This document shows positions 41,567 through 49,798 of a stretch of 64,000 nt of DNA, piece by piece. The DNA is taken from the NCBI GenBank assembly GCA_963736505.1, contig CAVTOZ010000003.1, positions 1,054,001 through 1,118,000 on the forward strand, read 5' to 3'. The DNA is from Solirubrobacter sp963736505. GTDB lineage: Bacteria > Actinomycetota > Thermoleophilia > Solirubrobacterales > Solirubrobacteraceae. The notes beneath the pieces were generated by a model. That model had not been told where the DNA came from, did not search any database, and saw nothing but the letters and a program-made list of their open reading frames with translations. The translations under genes were made by a program, and so were the position numbers. The stretch's first letter is position 1; every line of letters begins with the position of its first letter.

Positions 41567-42777
41567 AGGACGAGCTCGACCGCCGCGGACTGGCCGCGCT
41601 GGCCTCCGGCCACGCCGCCGCCGACCTCTGCCAGGGCTCGGTGCCCGCGCTGATCCCGTTCCTGATCTCCCAGCGCGGCTACTCCTACGGCGCCGCGGGC
41701 GTGCTGCTGCTGTGCGTCACGGTCGGCTCCTCGATCATCCAGCCGCTGTTCGGCGCGGTCTCCGACCGCCTGTCGCTGTGGTGGCTGATGCCGGTCGGCA
41801 TCGCGCTGGCCGCCGTCGGGATCGCCGGCGCGGGCCTGGCGCCGAGCTTCGGGCTCACGGCCGCGGCGGTCGGCATCGGCGGCCTCGGCGTCGCCGCGTT
41901 CCACCCCGAGGGCGCGCGCTACGCCAACTACGCGTCGGGCGTGCGGCGCGGGACCGGCATGAGCCTGTTCTCGGTCGGCGGCAACGCGGGCTTCGCGCTC
42001 GGTCCGATCCTGATCACGCCGGCGGTGCTCGCGTTCGGGCTGCACGGCACGCTCGCCGTCGCGGTGCTGCCCGCGATCGCCGCGGTGATGCTGGTACTCG
42101 AGGTGCCGCACCTGCGCCGCCGCACCGCCGCGGCCGCGGCCGCCGGGCGCGAGGAGACCGGCGGGCATGACGACTGGGGCGCGTTCGCGCGCCTGACCGC
42201 CGCCGTCTCGGTCCGCTCGGGCGTCTACTTCGGCCTGCAGTCGTTCGTGCCGGTCTGGTTCATCCACCACTTCGCGACGTCCGAGACGGCGGGCAACGGG
42301 GCGCTGACGGCGATGCTCGTGGCCGGCGCGGCCGGCACGCTCGTCGGCGGGCGGCTCGTCGACCGGATCGGGCGCCGGCGCGTGCTCGTCGGCTCGGTGG
42401 CGCTGCAGCTGCCGCTGCTGCTCGCGTTCATGGCGGCCGGCGGCGGCGTGCTCGCGACCGTGCTGGTGGCGGCGATCGGGTTCGTGACGGTGATGTCGTT
42501 CAGCGTCACCGTGGTGATGGGGCAGGAGTACCTGCCGCAGCGGATCGGGATCGCCTCGGGCGTCACGCTCGGCTTCGCAATCGGCGTCGGCGGCGTGGCG
42601 GCGGCGCTGCTCGGCGCACTCGCCGACCATGCCGGGCTGACGACGGTGATGTGGACGATCGCGCTGCTCCCGATCGCCGGGCTCGCGATCGTGCTGACGC
42701 TGCCGGAGACGGCGGCACCGGCGCGGGCGTCCTCGCCGAGGACGTACAATCAGTTGCGTGAAGCAACCGACTCCTGA
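41563..42777 (+). CDS. MFS transporter, fosmidomycin-resistance (Fsr) type
   Basis: 404 residues with about twelve helices. GHAAADLCQGSVPALIPFLISQRGYSYGAAGVLLL at the N-terminus, IIQPLFGAVSDRLSLWWLMPVG (motif A) and GLGVAAFHPEGARYANYASG are hallmarks of the Fsr/FsR branch. It likely exports a toxic small molecule in exchange for protons. Co-transcribed with the upstream TetR (4-nt overlap). The 3' end overlaps the thioesterase start by 20 nt. Confidence 0.87.
   Translation: MKDELDRRGLAALASGHAAADLCQGSVPALIPFLISQRGYSYGAAGVLLLCVTVGSSIIQPLFGAVSDRLSLWWLMPVGIALAAVGIAGAGLAPSFGLTAAAVGIGGLGVAAFHPEGARYANYASGVRRGTGMSLFSVGGNAGFALGPILITPAVLAFGLHGTLAVAVLPAIAAVMLVLEVPHLRRRTAAAAAAGREETGGHDDWGAFARLTAAVSVRSGVYFGLQSFVPVWFIHHFATSETAGNGALTAMLVAGAAGTLVGGRLVDRIGRRRVLVGSVALQLPLLLAFMAAGGGVLATVLVAAIGFVTVMSFSVTVVMGQEYLPQRIGIASGVTLGFAIGVGGVAAALLGALADHAGLTTVMWTIALLPIAGLAIVLTLPETAAPARASSPRTYNQLREATDS
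42745..42750 (+). promoter_or_regulatory. putative -10 box TACAAT
   Basis: TACAAT, five of six matches to TATAAT, lies 7 nt before GTG 42758 within the end of the MFS gene. The clearest leaderless promoter in the window. Confidence 0.55.
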
Positions 42778-43261
42778 TCGGACCCGCAGCTTCAGCTGGT
42801 CCGATCCGCTCGCCGCCGCGAGCGCCCTGAGCAGGCTGCCGGGCCTCGACGCGATCCGCGCCATCGCCTCCGGCGAGCTCCCGCCGCCGCCGATCGCCGA
42901 GCTGCTCGGGATGTCGATCACCCACGTCGATGCCGGGCACGTGATCTTCGCCTTGGAGCCGGCCGAGTGGATGTACAACCCGATCGGCTCCGTCCATGGC
43001 GGGATCGCGGCCACGATCCTCGACTCGTCGTTGGGCTGCGCGGTGCACACGACGCTGGCCGCGGGCGTGGGGTACACGACGTCGGATCTGCAGGTTCGCT
43101 ATGTGCGGGCGATGAGCGCGGATTCCGGTCGCGTGCTCGCGGAGAGCCGGGTGGTGCACTCGGGGCGGCGGTTGGCGACGGCGGAGGGGCGGCTGTATGC
43201 GGAGGGCGATCCCGATCGCTTGTTCGCCCACGGCTCTACGTCGTGCTTGATCCTAGGGTGA
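42758..43261 (+). CDS. PaaI-type hotdog thioesterase
   Basis: 167 residues. The hotdog fold motif is clear: ELLGMSITHVDAGHVIFALEPAEWMYNPIGSVHGGIAATILDSSLGCAVHTTL, with the HGG catalytic segment and Asp/Ser typical of acyl-CoA thioesterases of the PaaI/YigI group, and a closing RVVHSGRRLATAEGRLYAEGD. It would hydrolyse medium or aromatic acyl-CoA. It has its own TACAAT promoter inside the MFS gene end, so it need not share TetR control. Confidence 0.88.
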   Translation: MKQPTPDRTRSFSWSDPLAAASALSRLPGLDAIRAIASGELPPPPIAELLGMSITHVDAGHVIFALEPAEWMYNPIGSVHGGIAATILDSSLGCAVHTTLAAGVGYTTSDLQVRYVRAMSADSGRVLAESRVVHSGRRLATAEGRLYAEGDPDRLFAHGSTSCLILG

Positions 43262-43425
43262 GTCGGCGACGGTTTGTGGTTGGCTGGACTCGGCCGCGTT
43301 GGCGGGTGGTGCTGGTCCCGTCTCCCTGCGCGACTGGCGGGCTACCCGGCTGCCGGGGAGCGTGGTTGTCGCGACGTGGTCACACCGCGTCGGATTGCCT
43401 CGCCATCGTCCCGGCCGCACTTCCG
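43262..43425. other. gene-free stretch before structured element copy 2
   Basis: No convincing gene, RNA or repeat is seen. Open frames on both strands lack starts with any signal and resemble nothing known. Base composition is slightly less GC-rich than the flanking genes. Confidence 0.5.
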
Positions 43426-43650
43426 CGCTGACAGTAAGGGAGGGGGAGAGGCTGGAGGCGATCAGCTCATGATCGATCGGCCCATCGCCGGCTTCGCTCA
43501 CGTTCGCGCATGACCGCGCTTCGAACAAAGGGGGTGGGTAACGAAAGCGTCCTCTGAGGCAACGTTTGTCACCCACCCCCTCGGCGCGGATGATCGTTTC
43601 CGCCTCGCGAGCCGCGAGGCGAACTGACCCACCCCCTTACCGCGCAGTTG
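43426..43650 (+). other. structured intergenic element, copy 2
   Basis: Second copy of the element at 26060-26270, again between convergent genes and in the same orientation. Helix GGGGGTGGGT / ACCCACCCCC (43530-43539, 43571-43580) occupies the same 51-nt span as in copy 1. One base pair has changed compensatorily, C-G to G-C. The hairpin GCCTCGCG-AGC-CGCGAGGC (43602-43620) keeps its stem while its loop differs. GTAAGGG (43434-43440) and CCCTTAC (43634-43640) close the element; flanking GCGC tetramers can extend it, but the long terminal repeat of copy 1 is not kept. A second ACCCACCCCCTT (43627-43638) matches the left arm over 12 bp. The inner 6-bp stem of copy 1 is not conserved. Confidence 0.8.
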
Positions 43651-43658
43651 TCTGCCGC

Positions 43659-43943
43659 TCACCCCGGGCGACGGGGCGGGAGCGGCCGCCGGCGCTTGCG
43701 CGCGTCCTCGTGCGGATCAGAAGGCGGCGGCGGGGGATCGGGCTCGCGCGCCCGGGCCGCGGCCTCGCGGTCCGCGTCCTCCGCGCGCCCGACGGCGAGG
43801 AACGCGAGCGAGACCGCGATCACGCACGCGACTCCGATCAGCGCGAACGCGGTCGCCTGCGTCGCCGTCGATCCGCCGCCCGCGATCAGCACGACGATCC
43901 CGACGATCAGCAATCCAGCAGGTGCGGCGGCCTGGCGAAGCAT
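43659..43943 (-). CDS. small two-helix membrane protein
   Basis: 94 residues: two hydrophobic helices (about 8-23 and 29-51) with GGGSTATQATAF between them, then a cytoplasmic Asp/Arg/Pro tail EDADREAAARAREPDPPPPPS. Preceded by a minus-strand TAGGGT box 8 nt before ATG (43952-43957). The stop is 9 nt from structured element copy 2. No family recognised; divergent from the alpha-glucosidase gene. Confidence 0.6.
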   Translation of the reverse strand: MLRQAAAPAGLLIVGIVVLIAGGGSTATQATAFALIGVACVIAVSLAFLAVGRAEDADREAAARAREPDPPPPPSDPHEDARKRRRPLPPRRPG

Positions 43944-43951
43944 CGCACCAG

Positions 43952-43966
43952 ACCCTATGTGAGAAT
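43952..43966. promoter_or_regulatory. divergent leaderless-type promoters
   Basis: Minus strand TAGGGT (43952-43957) is 8 nt from the small membrane protein start at 43943. Plus strand GAGAAT (43961-43966), with a TG two bases upstream, is 7 nt from the glucosidase ATG at 43974. The two -10 boxes are back to back, so the two genes may compete for polymerase. Confidence 0.4.
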
Positions 43967-43973
43967 CGCGCCG

Positions 43974-45482
43974 ATGTCAGCGCCGGCCTGGTGGCAGCGG
44001 GGAGCCATCTACCAGATCTACCCGCGCTCGTTCGCCGACTCCGACGGCGACGGGGTCGGCGACCTTGCCGGCATCGCGCAGCGGATCGACTACCTCGCGG
44101 CGCTCAAGCTCGAGGCGATCTGGCTCTCGCCGATCTTCACCTCGCCGATGGCCGACTTCGGCTACGACGTGTCCGACTACTGCGACGTCGACCCGATCTT
44201 CGGCAGCCTGCAGGACCTCGACGACCTGATCGAGCGCTGCCACGCCCGCGGCATCCGGATCGTGCTCGACTGGGTCCCGAACCACAGCTCGAGCCTGCAC
44301 CCGTGGTTCGTCGCCTCCCGCAGCGCGCGGACCCACCCCAAGCGCGACTGGTACGTGTGGCGCGACGGCACCGACGGCGGCCCGCCCAACAACTGGGAGT
44401 CCACGTTCAAAGCCTGCGGCCCGGCGTGGACCTACGACGAGCCCACGGGCCAGTGGTACCTGCACTCGTTCCTGCCCGAGCAGCCCGACCTCAACTGGGA
44501 GAACCCCGAGGTCGTCGAGGCGATGCACGACGTGCTGCGCTTCTGGCTCGATCGCGGGATCGACGGCTTCCGGCTCGACGCGATCGCCAAGATCGCCAAG
44601 GACCCGCGCCTGCGCGACAACGCCCCGGGCCGCCGCCGCCACGACGAGGACTGGGACTCGATCGCCGGTTTCATGCGCGGCATCCGCAGCGTGATCGACG
44701 CCTACGACGACCGCATGGTCGTCGGCGAGGTCGCGCTGCAGGACCTCCACCGCGTCGTCAACTACGTCAAGACGGGCGACCAGCTGCAGATGGCGCACAA
44801 CTTCCTCTTCGCCGAGCTGCCGTGGGACGCGGCGGAGTTCCGCACGTCGATCGACGACTTCGAGGCGCTTGCCGAGGACTGCGCGTGGCCCGCGTGGTTC
44901 CTCGCCAACCACGACCGCCCGCGCACCGCCGCCGTGCTCGGGAGCGAGCGCGCCCGCGCCGTGCTGGTGATGCTCTACGCCCTGCGCGGCACGCCGTTCA
45001 TCTACCAGGGCGAGGAGCTCGGGCTGCCGCACGCCGAGATCCCGCCCGAGCGCGTCGTCGACGTCGACGGCCGCGACCCCGAGCGCGCGCCGCTGCCGTG
45101 GTCCGCCGGCCCCAACGCCGGCTTCACGACGGGCGAGCCGTGGCTGCCGCCGATCGCCGAGGCGGACGAGCTCAACGCCGAGCGCCAGGCCGCCGACCCG
45201 CGCTCGACGCTCACGCTCGCGCGCCGGCTGGCGGCGCTGCGGGCGAGCACGCCCGACCTCCAGACCGGCCCGCAGCGCACGCTCGACGCGGGCGACGACG
45301 TGCTCGCGTGGGAGCGCGGCGCCTGGCGCGCGGCCCTGAACTTCACGCTCGAGCCGCGCCCGCTCGGCCTCGAAGGCCGCGCGACGCTCGCGCTGTCGAG
45401 CGACCCCGACCGGGCGGAGGGCGAGATCGCGCTCGGCGATCTCGTCCTCGCACCCGGCGAGGCCGTGCTGCTCAGCCCTTGA
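43974..45482 (+). CDS. GH13 alpha-glucosidase / oligo-glucosidase
   Basis: 502 residues, cytoplasmic (no signal peptide). The GH13 conserved regions are: AIWLSPIFTSPMADFGYDVSDY, DWVPNHSS (region I), GFRLDAIAK with the nucleophile Asp near residue 199, the acid/base Glu in VVGEVALQD near 250, and LANHDRPR with the third carboxylate near 312. The QPDLNWENPEV segment is typical of the alpha-1,4/1,6-glucosidase (MalL/AglA) subfamily. It should release glucose from imported malto- or isomalto-oligosaccharides. The neighbouring sugar importer, LacI regulator and debranching-type enzyme support this. The 3' end overlaps the convergent permease gene by 11 nt. Confidence 0.92.
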   Translation: MSAPAWWQRGAIYQIYPRSFADSDGDGVGDLAGIAQRIDYLAALKLEAIWLSPIFTSPMADFGYDVSDYCDVDPIFGSLQDLDDLIERCHARGIRIVLDWVPNHSSSLHPWFVASRSARTHPKRDWYVWRDGTDGGPPNNWESTFKACGPAWTYDEPTGQWYLHSFLPEQPDLNWENPEVVEAMHDVLRFWLDRGIDGFRLDAIAKIAKDPRLRDNAPGRRRHDEDWDSIAGFMRGIRSVIDAYDDRMVVGEVALQDLHRVVNYVKTGDQLQMAHNFLFAELPWDAAEFRTSIDDFEALAEDCAWPAWFLANHDRPRTAAVLGSERARAVLVMLYALRGTPFIYQGEELGLPHAEIPPERVVDVDGRDPERAPLPWSAGPNAGFTTGEPWLPPIAEADELNAERQAADPRSTLTLARRLAALRASTPDLQTGPQRTLDAGDDVLAWERGAWRAALNFTLEPRPLGLEGRATLALSSDPDRAEGEIALGDLVLAPGEAVLLSP

Positions 45483-46362
45483 CGGCGCCGGCGGTGAGGC
45501 CGGCGACGATGCGCTTCTGGAACAGCAGGACGAGCACGATCAGCGGGATCGAGATCACCACGGACGCCGCGGACTGCGTGCCCAAGGGGACCTCGAACTG
45601 CGATGAGCCGGTGAACTGCGAGATCGCGACCGGCACGGTACGTGCCGTGATCGACGATGTCAGCGTGGTGGCGAGCAGGAACTCGTTCCACGCCGCGATG
45701 AACGTCAGGATCGCCGTGGTGGCGAGTCCAGGTGCCGCGAGCGGCACGACGACCTTGCGGAACGCCTCGAAGTTCGTCGCGCCGTCGACCAGCGCCGCCT
45801 CCTCCAGATCCCGCGGGATCTCGCGGAAGAAGCTGACGAGGATGTAGATCGACAGCGGCAGTGCGAACGTCAGGTACGGGATGATCAGGCCGATCAGCGT
45901 GTTGTAGAGCCCGATGTCCGTCCACAGCTTGAACAGCGGCGCGGCGATCGCGATCTGCGGGAACGTCGTGATCGAGAGCACGATGCCGAGCAGCAGGTAC
46001 TTGCCCCGCATCTTCAACCGCGCGAGCGCGTAGGCCGCGAACGACCCGACGATCACGCCGATGAACGTCGTCGTGAGCGCCACGATCGCGCTGTTGGCCA
46101 GCGCGCGCGTGAAGCTCGAGTTGTGGAAGATCGAGCTGTAGTTCTTCAGCGACGGGTTCGGCGGGATGATGTTGCCCGTCGACAGGTCGGCTCCGGTCTT
46201 AAGGCTGATGTTGACCAGCCAGTAGAACGGCAGCAGGCAGAACACGACGATCGAGAACACGCAGATCCACAGCCACCAAGGCGTGCCGGGTCCCTTGACG
46301 GGGGCGCGCTTCGTGGCCGTCCTCTCTGCCGTGGTGCTCTGTGGAACGGTGGTGGCGGCCAT
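45472..46362 (-). CDS. carbohydrate ABC transporter permease, MalG type
   Basis: 296 residues, six helices, family CUT1. After a Thr/Lys-rich N-terminus comes WLWICVFSIVVFCLLPFYWLVNISLKTG; the EAA coupling loop reads EEAALVDGATNFEAFRKVVVPLAAPGL (about 195-221). It pairs with the MalF-type protein upstream. No ATPase gene is in the cluster; in related actinobacteria a shared MsiK-type ATPase serves such importers. Last gene of the minus-strand operon 48620 to 45472. Confidence 0.93.
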   Translation of the reverse strand: MAATTVPQSTTAERTATKRAPVKGPGTPWWLWICVFSIVVFCLLPFYWLVNISLKTGADLSTGNIIPPNPSLKNYSSIFHNSSFTRALANSAIVALTTTFIGVIVGSFAAYALARLKMRGKYLLLGIVLSITTFPQIAIAAPLFKLWTDIGLYNTLIGLIIPYLTFALPLSIYILVSFFREIPRDLEEAALVDGATNFEAFRKVVVPLAAPGLATTAILTFIAAWNEFLLATTLTSSITARTVPVAISQFTGSSQFEVPLGTQSAASVVISIPLIVLVLLFQKRIVAGLTAGAVKG

Positions 46363-46366
46363 CGGT

Positions 46367-47293
46367 CTACTCCTCCGTCAGTCCGCGTAGGTTGCCGCCG
46401 ACGAAGCGGATGTAGACGAACGCGACGACCATCACGATGATGAACGTCAGGATCGCGATCGCCGATCCCTGTCCGTACAACCGGTTCTCCTGGAACGTTC
46501 GCTGCGCGATCAGCGACAGCGTCGTCGTCCCGTTCGCACCGTTCGTCAACACCTTCGGCAAGTCGAACGCGCGCAGCGCGTCCATCGTGCGGAAGATGAG
46601 CGCCACCAGCAGCGCGGGCGTCAGGAGCGGCAGCGTGATGCGCGTGAAGCGCTGCCACGTCGTCGCGCCGTCGACCTTCGCCGCCTCGTAGATGTCACCT
46701 GGGATGACCTGGAGGCCGGCCAGCAGCAGCAGCGCCATGAACGGCGCCGTCTTCCACGTGTCGGCGAAGATCATCACCAGCAGCGCCTGCGGCTCGGACC
46801 CGAGCCAGACGGTGTTGCCGCCCAGGATCTGGTTCACGAAGCCCAGGTTCGGGTCGAAGATCGTCTTCCACATGATCGCGGTGACGACCGTCAGCACCGC
46901 CCACGGCACGAGCACGACCGTGCGCACGACGCCCTGGCCCTTGAACGCCTCTTTCATGACGAGCGCCATGGCGAGGCCGAGCAGGGTCTCCAGGAACACC
47001 GACGCGATCGTGAACTCGAACGTGACGCGGACCGCCGACCAGAAGTCGGGGTCGCTGAGCGCGGCCTTGTAGTTGCCCAGGCCCGCCGGTGACGCCCAGC
47101 GCGACAGGCCGGCCTGGAGCAGGCTGTACTGATGCAGCGACAGCCACACGCCGTAGATGACCGGGTAGAGCGCGACGAGCGCGATCAGGATCATCGACGG
47201 CGCGACCATGAAGACCGCCAGGCGGCGCTCCGGGATTCCCCGGGAGCGCCGCCGCGCCGGTGCGGTACCGGCGGTTACAGGGGCAGCGGCCAT
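46367..47293 (-). CDS. carbohydrate ABC transporter permease, MalF type
   Basis: 308 residues with about six to seven helices. RRLAVFMVAPSMILIALVALYPVIYGVWLSLHQYSL opens the membrane domain, and the EAA loop is YEAAKVDGATTWQRFTRITLPLLTPAL (about 205-231). Forms the translocation pore with the MalG partner, 4 nt away. The receptor gene lies 4 nt upstream, an operon order of receptor, MalF, MalG. Confidence 0.93.
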   Translation of the reverse strand: MAAAPVTAGTAPARRRSRGIPERRLAVFMVAPSMILIALVALYPVIYGVWLSLHQYSLLQAGLSRWASPAGLGNYKAALSDPDFWSAVRVTFEFTIASVFLETLLGLAMALVMKEAFKGQGVVRTVVLVPWAVLTVVTAIMWKTIFDPNLGFVNQILGGNTVWLGSEPQALLVMIFADTWKTAPFMALLLLAGLQVIPGDIYEAAKVDGATTWQRFTRITLPLLTPALLVALIFRTMDALRAFDLPKVLTNGANGTTTLSLIAQRTFQENRLYGQGSAIAILTFIIVMVVAFVYIRFVGGNLRGLTEE

Positions 47294-47297
47294 GGCG

Positions 47298-48620
47298 TTA
47301 GAACGTCGCCAACGCCTTGTTGATCTGGCCGTCAGCGGTCTTCAGCGCGTCTTGCGGACTGACCTTGCCCGACAGCGCCGCGTTGACGTTGTTGTAGATC
47401 GCCTGCGAGATCTGCGGGTAGACCGGAGAGACCGGGCGCGCCTTGGCCTGGCTCACGGCCGCCTTCAGCTCCGCTGCGAACGGGTACTTCTTCTGGATCG
47501 CCGGGTCGTCATAGACGGCCGACAGCGTCGGCGCCAGCGAGTACTTGTCGAACGTCGTCGTCTGCCATTCCTTGCCCGTGAAGAAGTCGACGAACTTCAG
47601 CGCCGCTCCCGGGTTCTTGGAGTAGACGGAGATGACGTTGTTGTGGCCGCCGAGGATGCCGGCCTTGCCCGCGCCCTCGAAGGTCGGGAACGGCATGACC
47701 TTGAACTTGCCGGCCACCTTGGTGCCCGCCTTCTCGCCGAGCGCGTACGCGTACGGCCAGTTGCGCATGAACGTCGCCTTGCCGGACTCCCAGTAGCGCC
47801 GGGACTCCTCTTCCATGTAGGTCGTGACGCCGTTGGCGGCGGTCCCGTCCTTGACGCCGTCGACCATCAGCTGGAGCGCCTTGACGTTGGCGGGCGAGTT
47901 GATCGCCGACTTCTTGCCGTCGGCCGACAGCACCTGGCCGCCCGCGGCGAACGCGAGCTCGAGGTAGTCGCACGTCAGGCCCTCGTACGGTGCGCCCTGG
48001 TAGACGATGCCGTCGTTGGCCTTGGCCTCCTGGTAGACCTGCTGCCAGGTGGTCGGCGGGGTCTTGATCTGGTCGTCGCGGTAATACAGGAACGCCGCGT
48101 CGGTCGACTGCGGCATGCCCCAGACCTTGCCGTCGTACGTGGCCGTCTGCAGCGTCGCCGGGATGATCTCCGACTTGCGCGAGTTGACGTACGGCGTCAT
48201 GTCGTAGATCCACTTCTGCGACGCGAACTCCGCGGTCCAGATCACGTCGGAGCTGAAGATGTCGCACTCGCCCGACTTGGCCTGCTGGCGCTGGATGAAC
48301 TGCGAGCGCTGCTCATCGGCTGAAGTCGAGAACTCGAGCAGCTTCACGGTCACGCCGTTGTTCTGGGCGTTGAAGGCCTTGACGCCTTCGACCGCGTTGC
48401 CCGAGGTGTCCTTGCCCTGGCAGTACGTGACGGTGCCCTTGGCGCCGTTCATCGAGTTCGGGTCGATCGCCTTGGCGCCCTTGGTGACGCCGGTCGAACT
48501 TCCTCCGCTGCTGCTTGTTCCTCCTCCGCTACTGCTGCTGCTGTTGTCGCTGCCGCAGGCCGCGACCAATGTGCCGCCCACAAGGGCGACGCTGAAGAAT
48601 GCTGCGAGACGTCTGGACAC
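47298..48620 (-). CDS. sugar ABC transporter substrate-binding lipoprotein
   Basis: 440 residues from GTG 48620, which has the strong Shine-Dalgarno GAGGGGGAG upstream. The lipoprotein signal ends in GGTLVAAC|GSDNSSSSSGGG. The body matches family 1 extracellular solute-binding proteins: SDVIWTAEFASQKWIYDMTPYVN, VWGMPQSTDAAFLYYRDD and GGHNNVISVYSKNPGAALKFVDFFTGKEWQ. It probably captures maltodextrin-like oligosaccharides, inferred from the GH13 and debranching-type genes around it. An extended frame to 48740 is only 5' untranslated sequence. Confidence 0.92.
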   Translation of the reverse strand: MSRRLAAFFSVALVGGTLVAACGSDNSSSSSGGGTSSSGGSSTGVTKGAKAIDPNSMNGAKGTVTYCQGKDTSGNAVEGVKAFNAQNNGVTVKLLEFSTSADEQRSQFIQRQQAKSGECDIFSSDVIWTAEFASQKWIYDMTPYVNSRKSEIIPATLQTATYDGKVWGMPQSTDAAFLYYRDDQIKTPPTTWQQVYQEAKANDGIVYQGAPYEGLTCDYLELAFAAGGQVLSADGKKSAINSPANVKALQLMVDGVKDGTAANGVTTYMEEESRRYWESGKATFMRNWPYAYALGEKAGTKVAGKFKVMPFPTFEGAGKAGILGGHNNVISVYSKNPGAALKFVDFFTGKEWQTTTFDKYSLAPTLSAVYDDPAIQKKYPFAAELKAAVSQAKARPVSPVYPQISQAIYNNVNAALSGKVSPQDALKTADGQINKALATF

Positions 48621-48639
48621 GAGCTCCCCCTCGTCCGTT

Positions 48640-49692
48640 TTACGCCGACGCCATCCTGGCTCGAGTACTCCGCCGGCCTCGTGCCGGCGTCTTTTGGGTG
48701 CGGGCCCCGGGGGACTTACCCCGGGTCGCTGTGGTGGCACGCCTTACGACGTGCAGATCGAGCCGGCATGAACGGCGCGGTGCGCCGCCCATCGCCTCGA
48801 TCAACAGCCGGGCGCCTTGCGCCCCGCTGGTCTCTAGCGGCTGAGAGACGGTCGTCAGGCCCACGTAGCGCGCAAGCTCGACGTCGTCGAAGCCGATGAC
48901 GGAAAGGTCTCCTGGAACGCTCATGCCGGCCGCCTCGGCGGCCTCGAGCACGCCGACGGCCTGCAGGTCCGAGCCGGCGAAGATCGCCGTCGGCGGGTCG
49001 TCGAGCGCGAGCAGCCGCGCGGCCAGGGCGCGGGCGTGCCGGCGGCCGTGCGGCCCGCGCCGCACGATCAGGCGCCCGCCGGCCTCGGCCAGCGCGGCGG
49101 CGGCGCCCACGCGGCGGCGGGCGCTGGAGCGGAAGCCCCACGGGCTCTCCTCGTCGTCGCCGACGAACGCGATCCGGCGGTGGCCGAGCTCGAGCAGGTG
49201 CTCGACCGCGAGGCGGCCGCCCGCGACGTCGTCGATGGCGACGCTCGGCAGCTCGGGATGCTCGTCGTCGACGAGCGCGACGGAGATGCCGGCGGCGCGC
49301 AGGCGGGCCAGGTCGGGCTCCGACGGGCACATCGACACGCACAGCAGGCCGTCGATCCGGCCGCCGACCGGCAGCCGCGCGAGCCGGTCCGGGCGCGCGA
49401 GGTCGAACAGGACGAGCTGGTAGCCGCCGTCGGCGATCGCGCGCGACACGCCGCGCAGGCGCTCCACGACGGACGGCTGGGTGAAGAACGGGGTGACGAC
49501 GCCGACGGTGCGCGTGCGGCCGGTCGACAGCGCGCGGGCGGCGGCACTCGGCTCGTAGCCGAGCTCGTCGATCACGCCGCGCACGCGGCGGCGCGTCTCC
49601 TCTGACACGGCAGGCGAGCCGTTCAGGACGCGCGACACCGTCGCGACGCCCACCCCTGCGCGGCTCGCCACCTCTGCGATCGTCACCTTCAA
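48640..49692 (-). CDS. LacI-family transcriptional regulator
   Basis: 350 residues from TTG 49692, supported by GGAGGAG 7 nt upstream; the upstream in-frame ATG 49746 lies beyond the operator. The helix-turn-helix and hinge read VTIAEVASRAGVGVATVSRVLNGSPAVSEETRRRV...LGYEPSAAARALSTGRT, followed by a periplasmic-binding-type effector domain. After the usual family end (LHVVRRATTA) about 28 extra basic residues follow, encoded by DNA that holds two strong inverted repeats, so the tail is probably read-through into former non-coding DNA. It probably represses the sugar operon and itself; an operator lies at 49723-49738. Confidence 0.9.
   Translation of the reverse strand: MKVTIAEVASRAGVGVATVSRVLNGSPAVSEETRRRVRGVIDELGYEPSAAARALSTGRTRTVGVVTPFFTQPSVVERLRGVSRAIADGGYQLVLFDLARPDRLARLPVGGRIDGLLCVSMCPSEPDLARLRAAGISVALVDDEHPELPSVAIDDVAGGRLAVEHLLELGHRRIAFVGDDEESPWGFRSSARRRVGAAAALAEAGGRLIVRRGPHGRRHARALAARLLALDDPPTAIFAGSDLQAVGVLEAAEAAGMSVPGDLSVIGFDDVELARYVGLTTVSQPLETSGAQGARLLIEAMGGAPRRSCRLDLHVVRRATTATRGKSPGARTQKTPARGRRSTRARMASA
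48671..48695 (+). terminator. plus-strand intrinsic terminator inside the LacI gene end
   Basis: CGCCGGC-CTCGT-GCCGGCG followed by TCTTTT is a textbook terminator on the plus strand, antisense to the LacI gene. A second stem CCCGGGG/CCCCGGG (48706-48712, 48719-48725) is adjacent. No plus-strand gene lies upstream for 3 kb, so its target transcript is unknown. Confidence 0.55.
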
Positions 49693-49722
49693 GCGGTCTC
49701 TCCTCCAGCGGGCCGTAGGGCC

Positions 49723-49766
49723 ATGGAACCGCTTCCATCGTTTCACAAAGCGTGGACGTACGTCAA
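49723..49766 (-). promoter_or_regulatory. LacI promoter and operator
   Basis: On the minus strand TTGACG (49761-49766) and AACGAT (49737-49742) are 18 nt apart. Immediately downstream, overlapping the -10, is ATGGAAGCGGTTCCAT (49723-49738), a palindrome with the TGGAA...TTCCA shape of LacI-family operators. Binding there would block the promoter, so autorepression is likely. The same site could affect the divergent debranching-type gene. Confidence 0.6.
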
Positions 49767-49798
49767 CGCCTCTCGGCGCTTCCGCACTAGTTCATGGC

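Noticed and set aside
43253..43576. 107-codon minus-strand frame over structured element copy 2
   Set aside because: It runs through the conserved hairpins, lacks a start signal, and the equivalent frame is not kept in copy 1.
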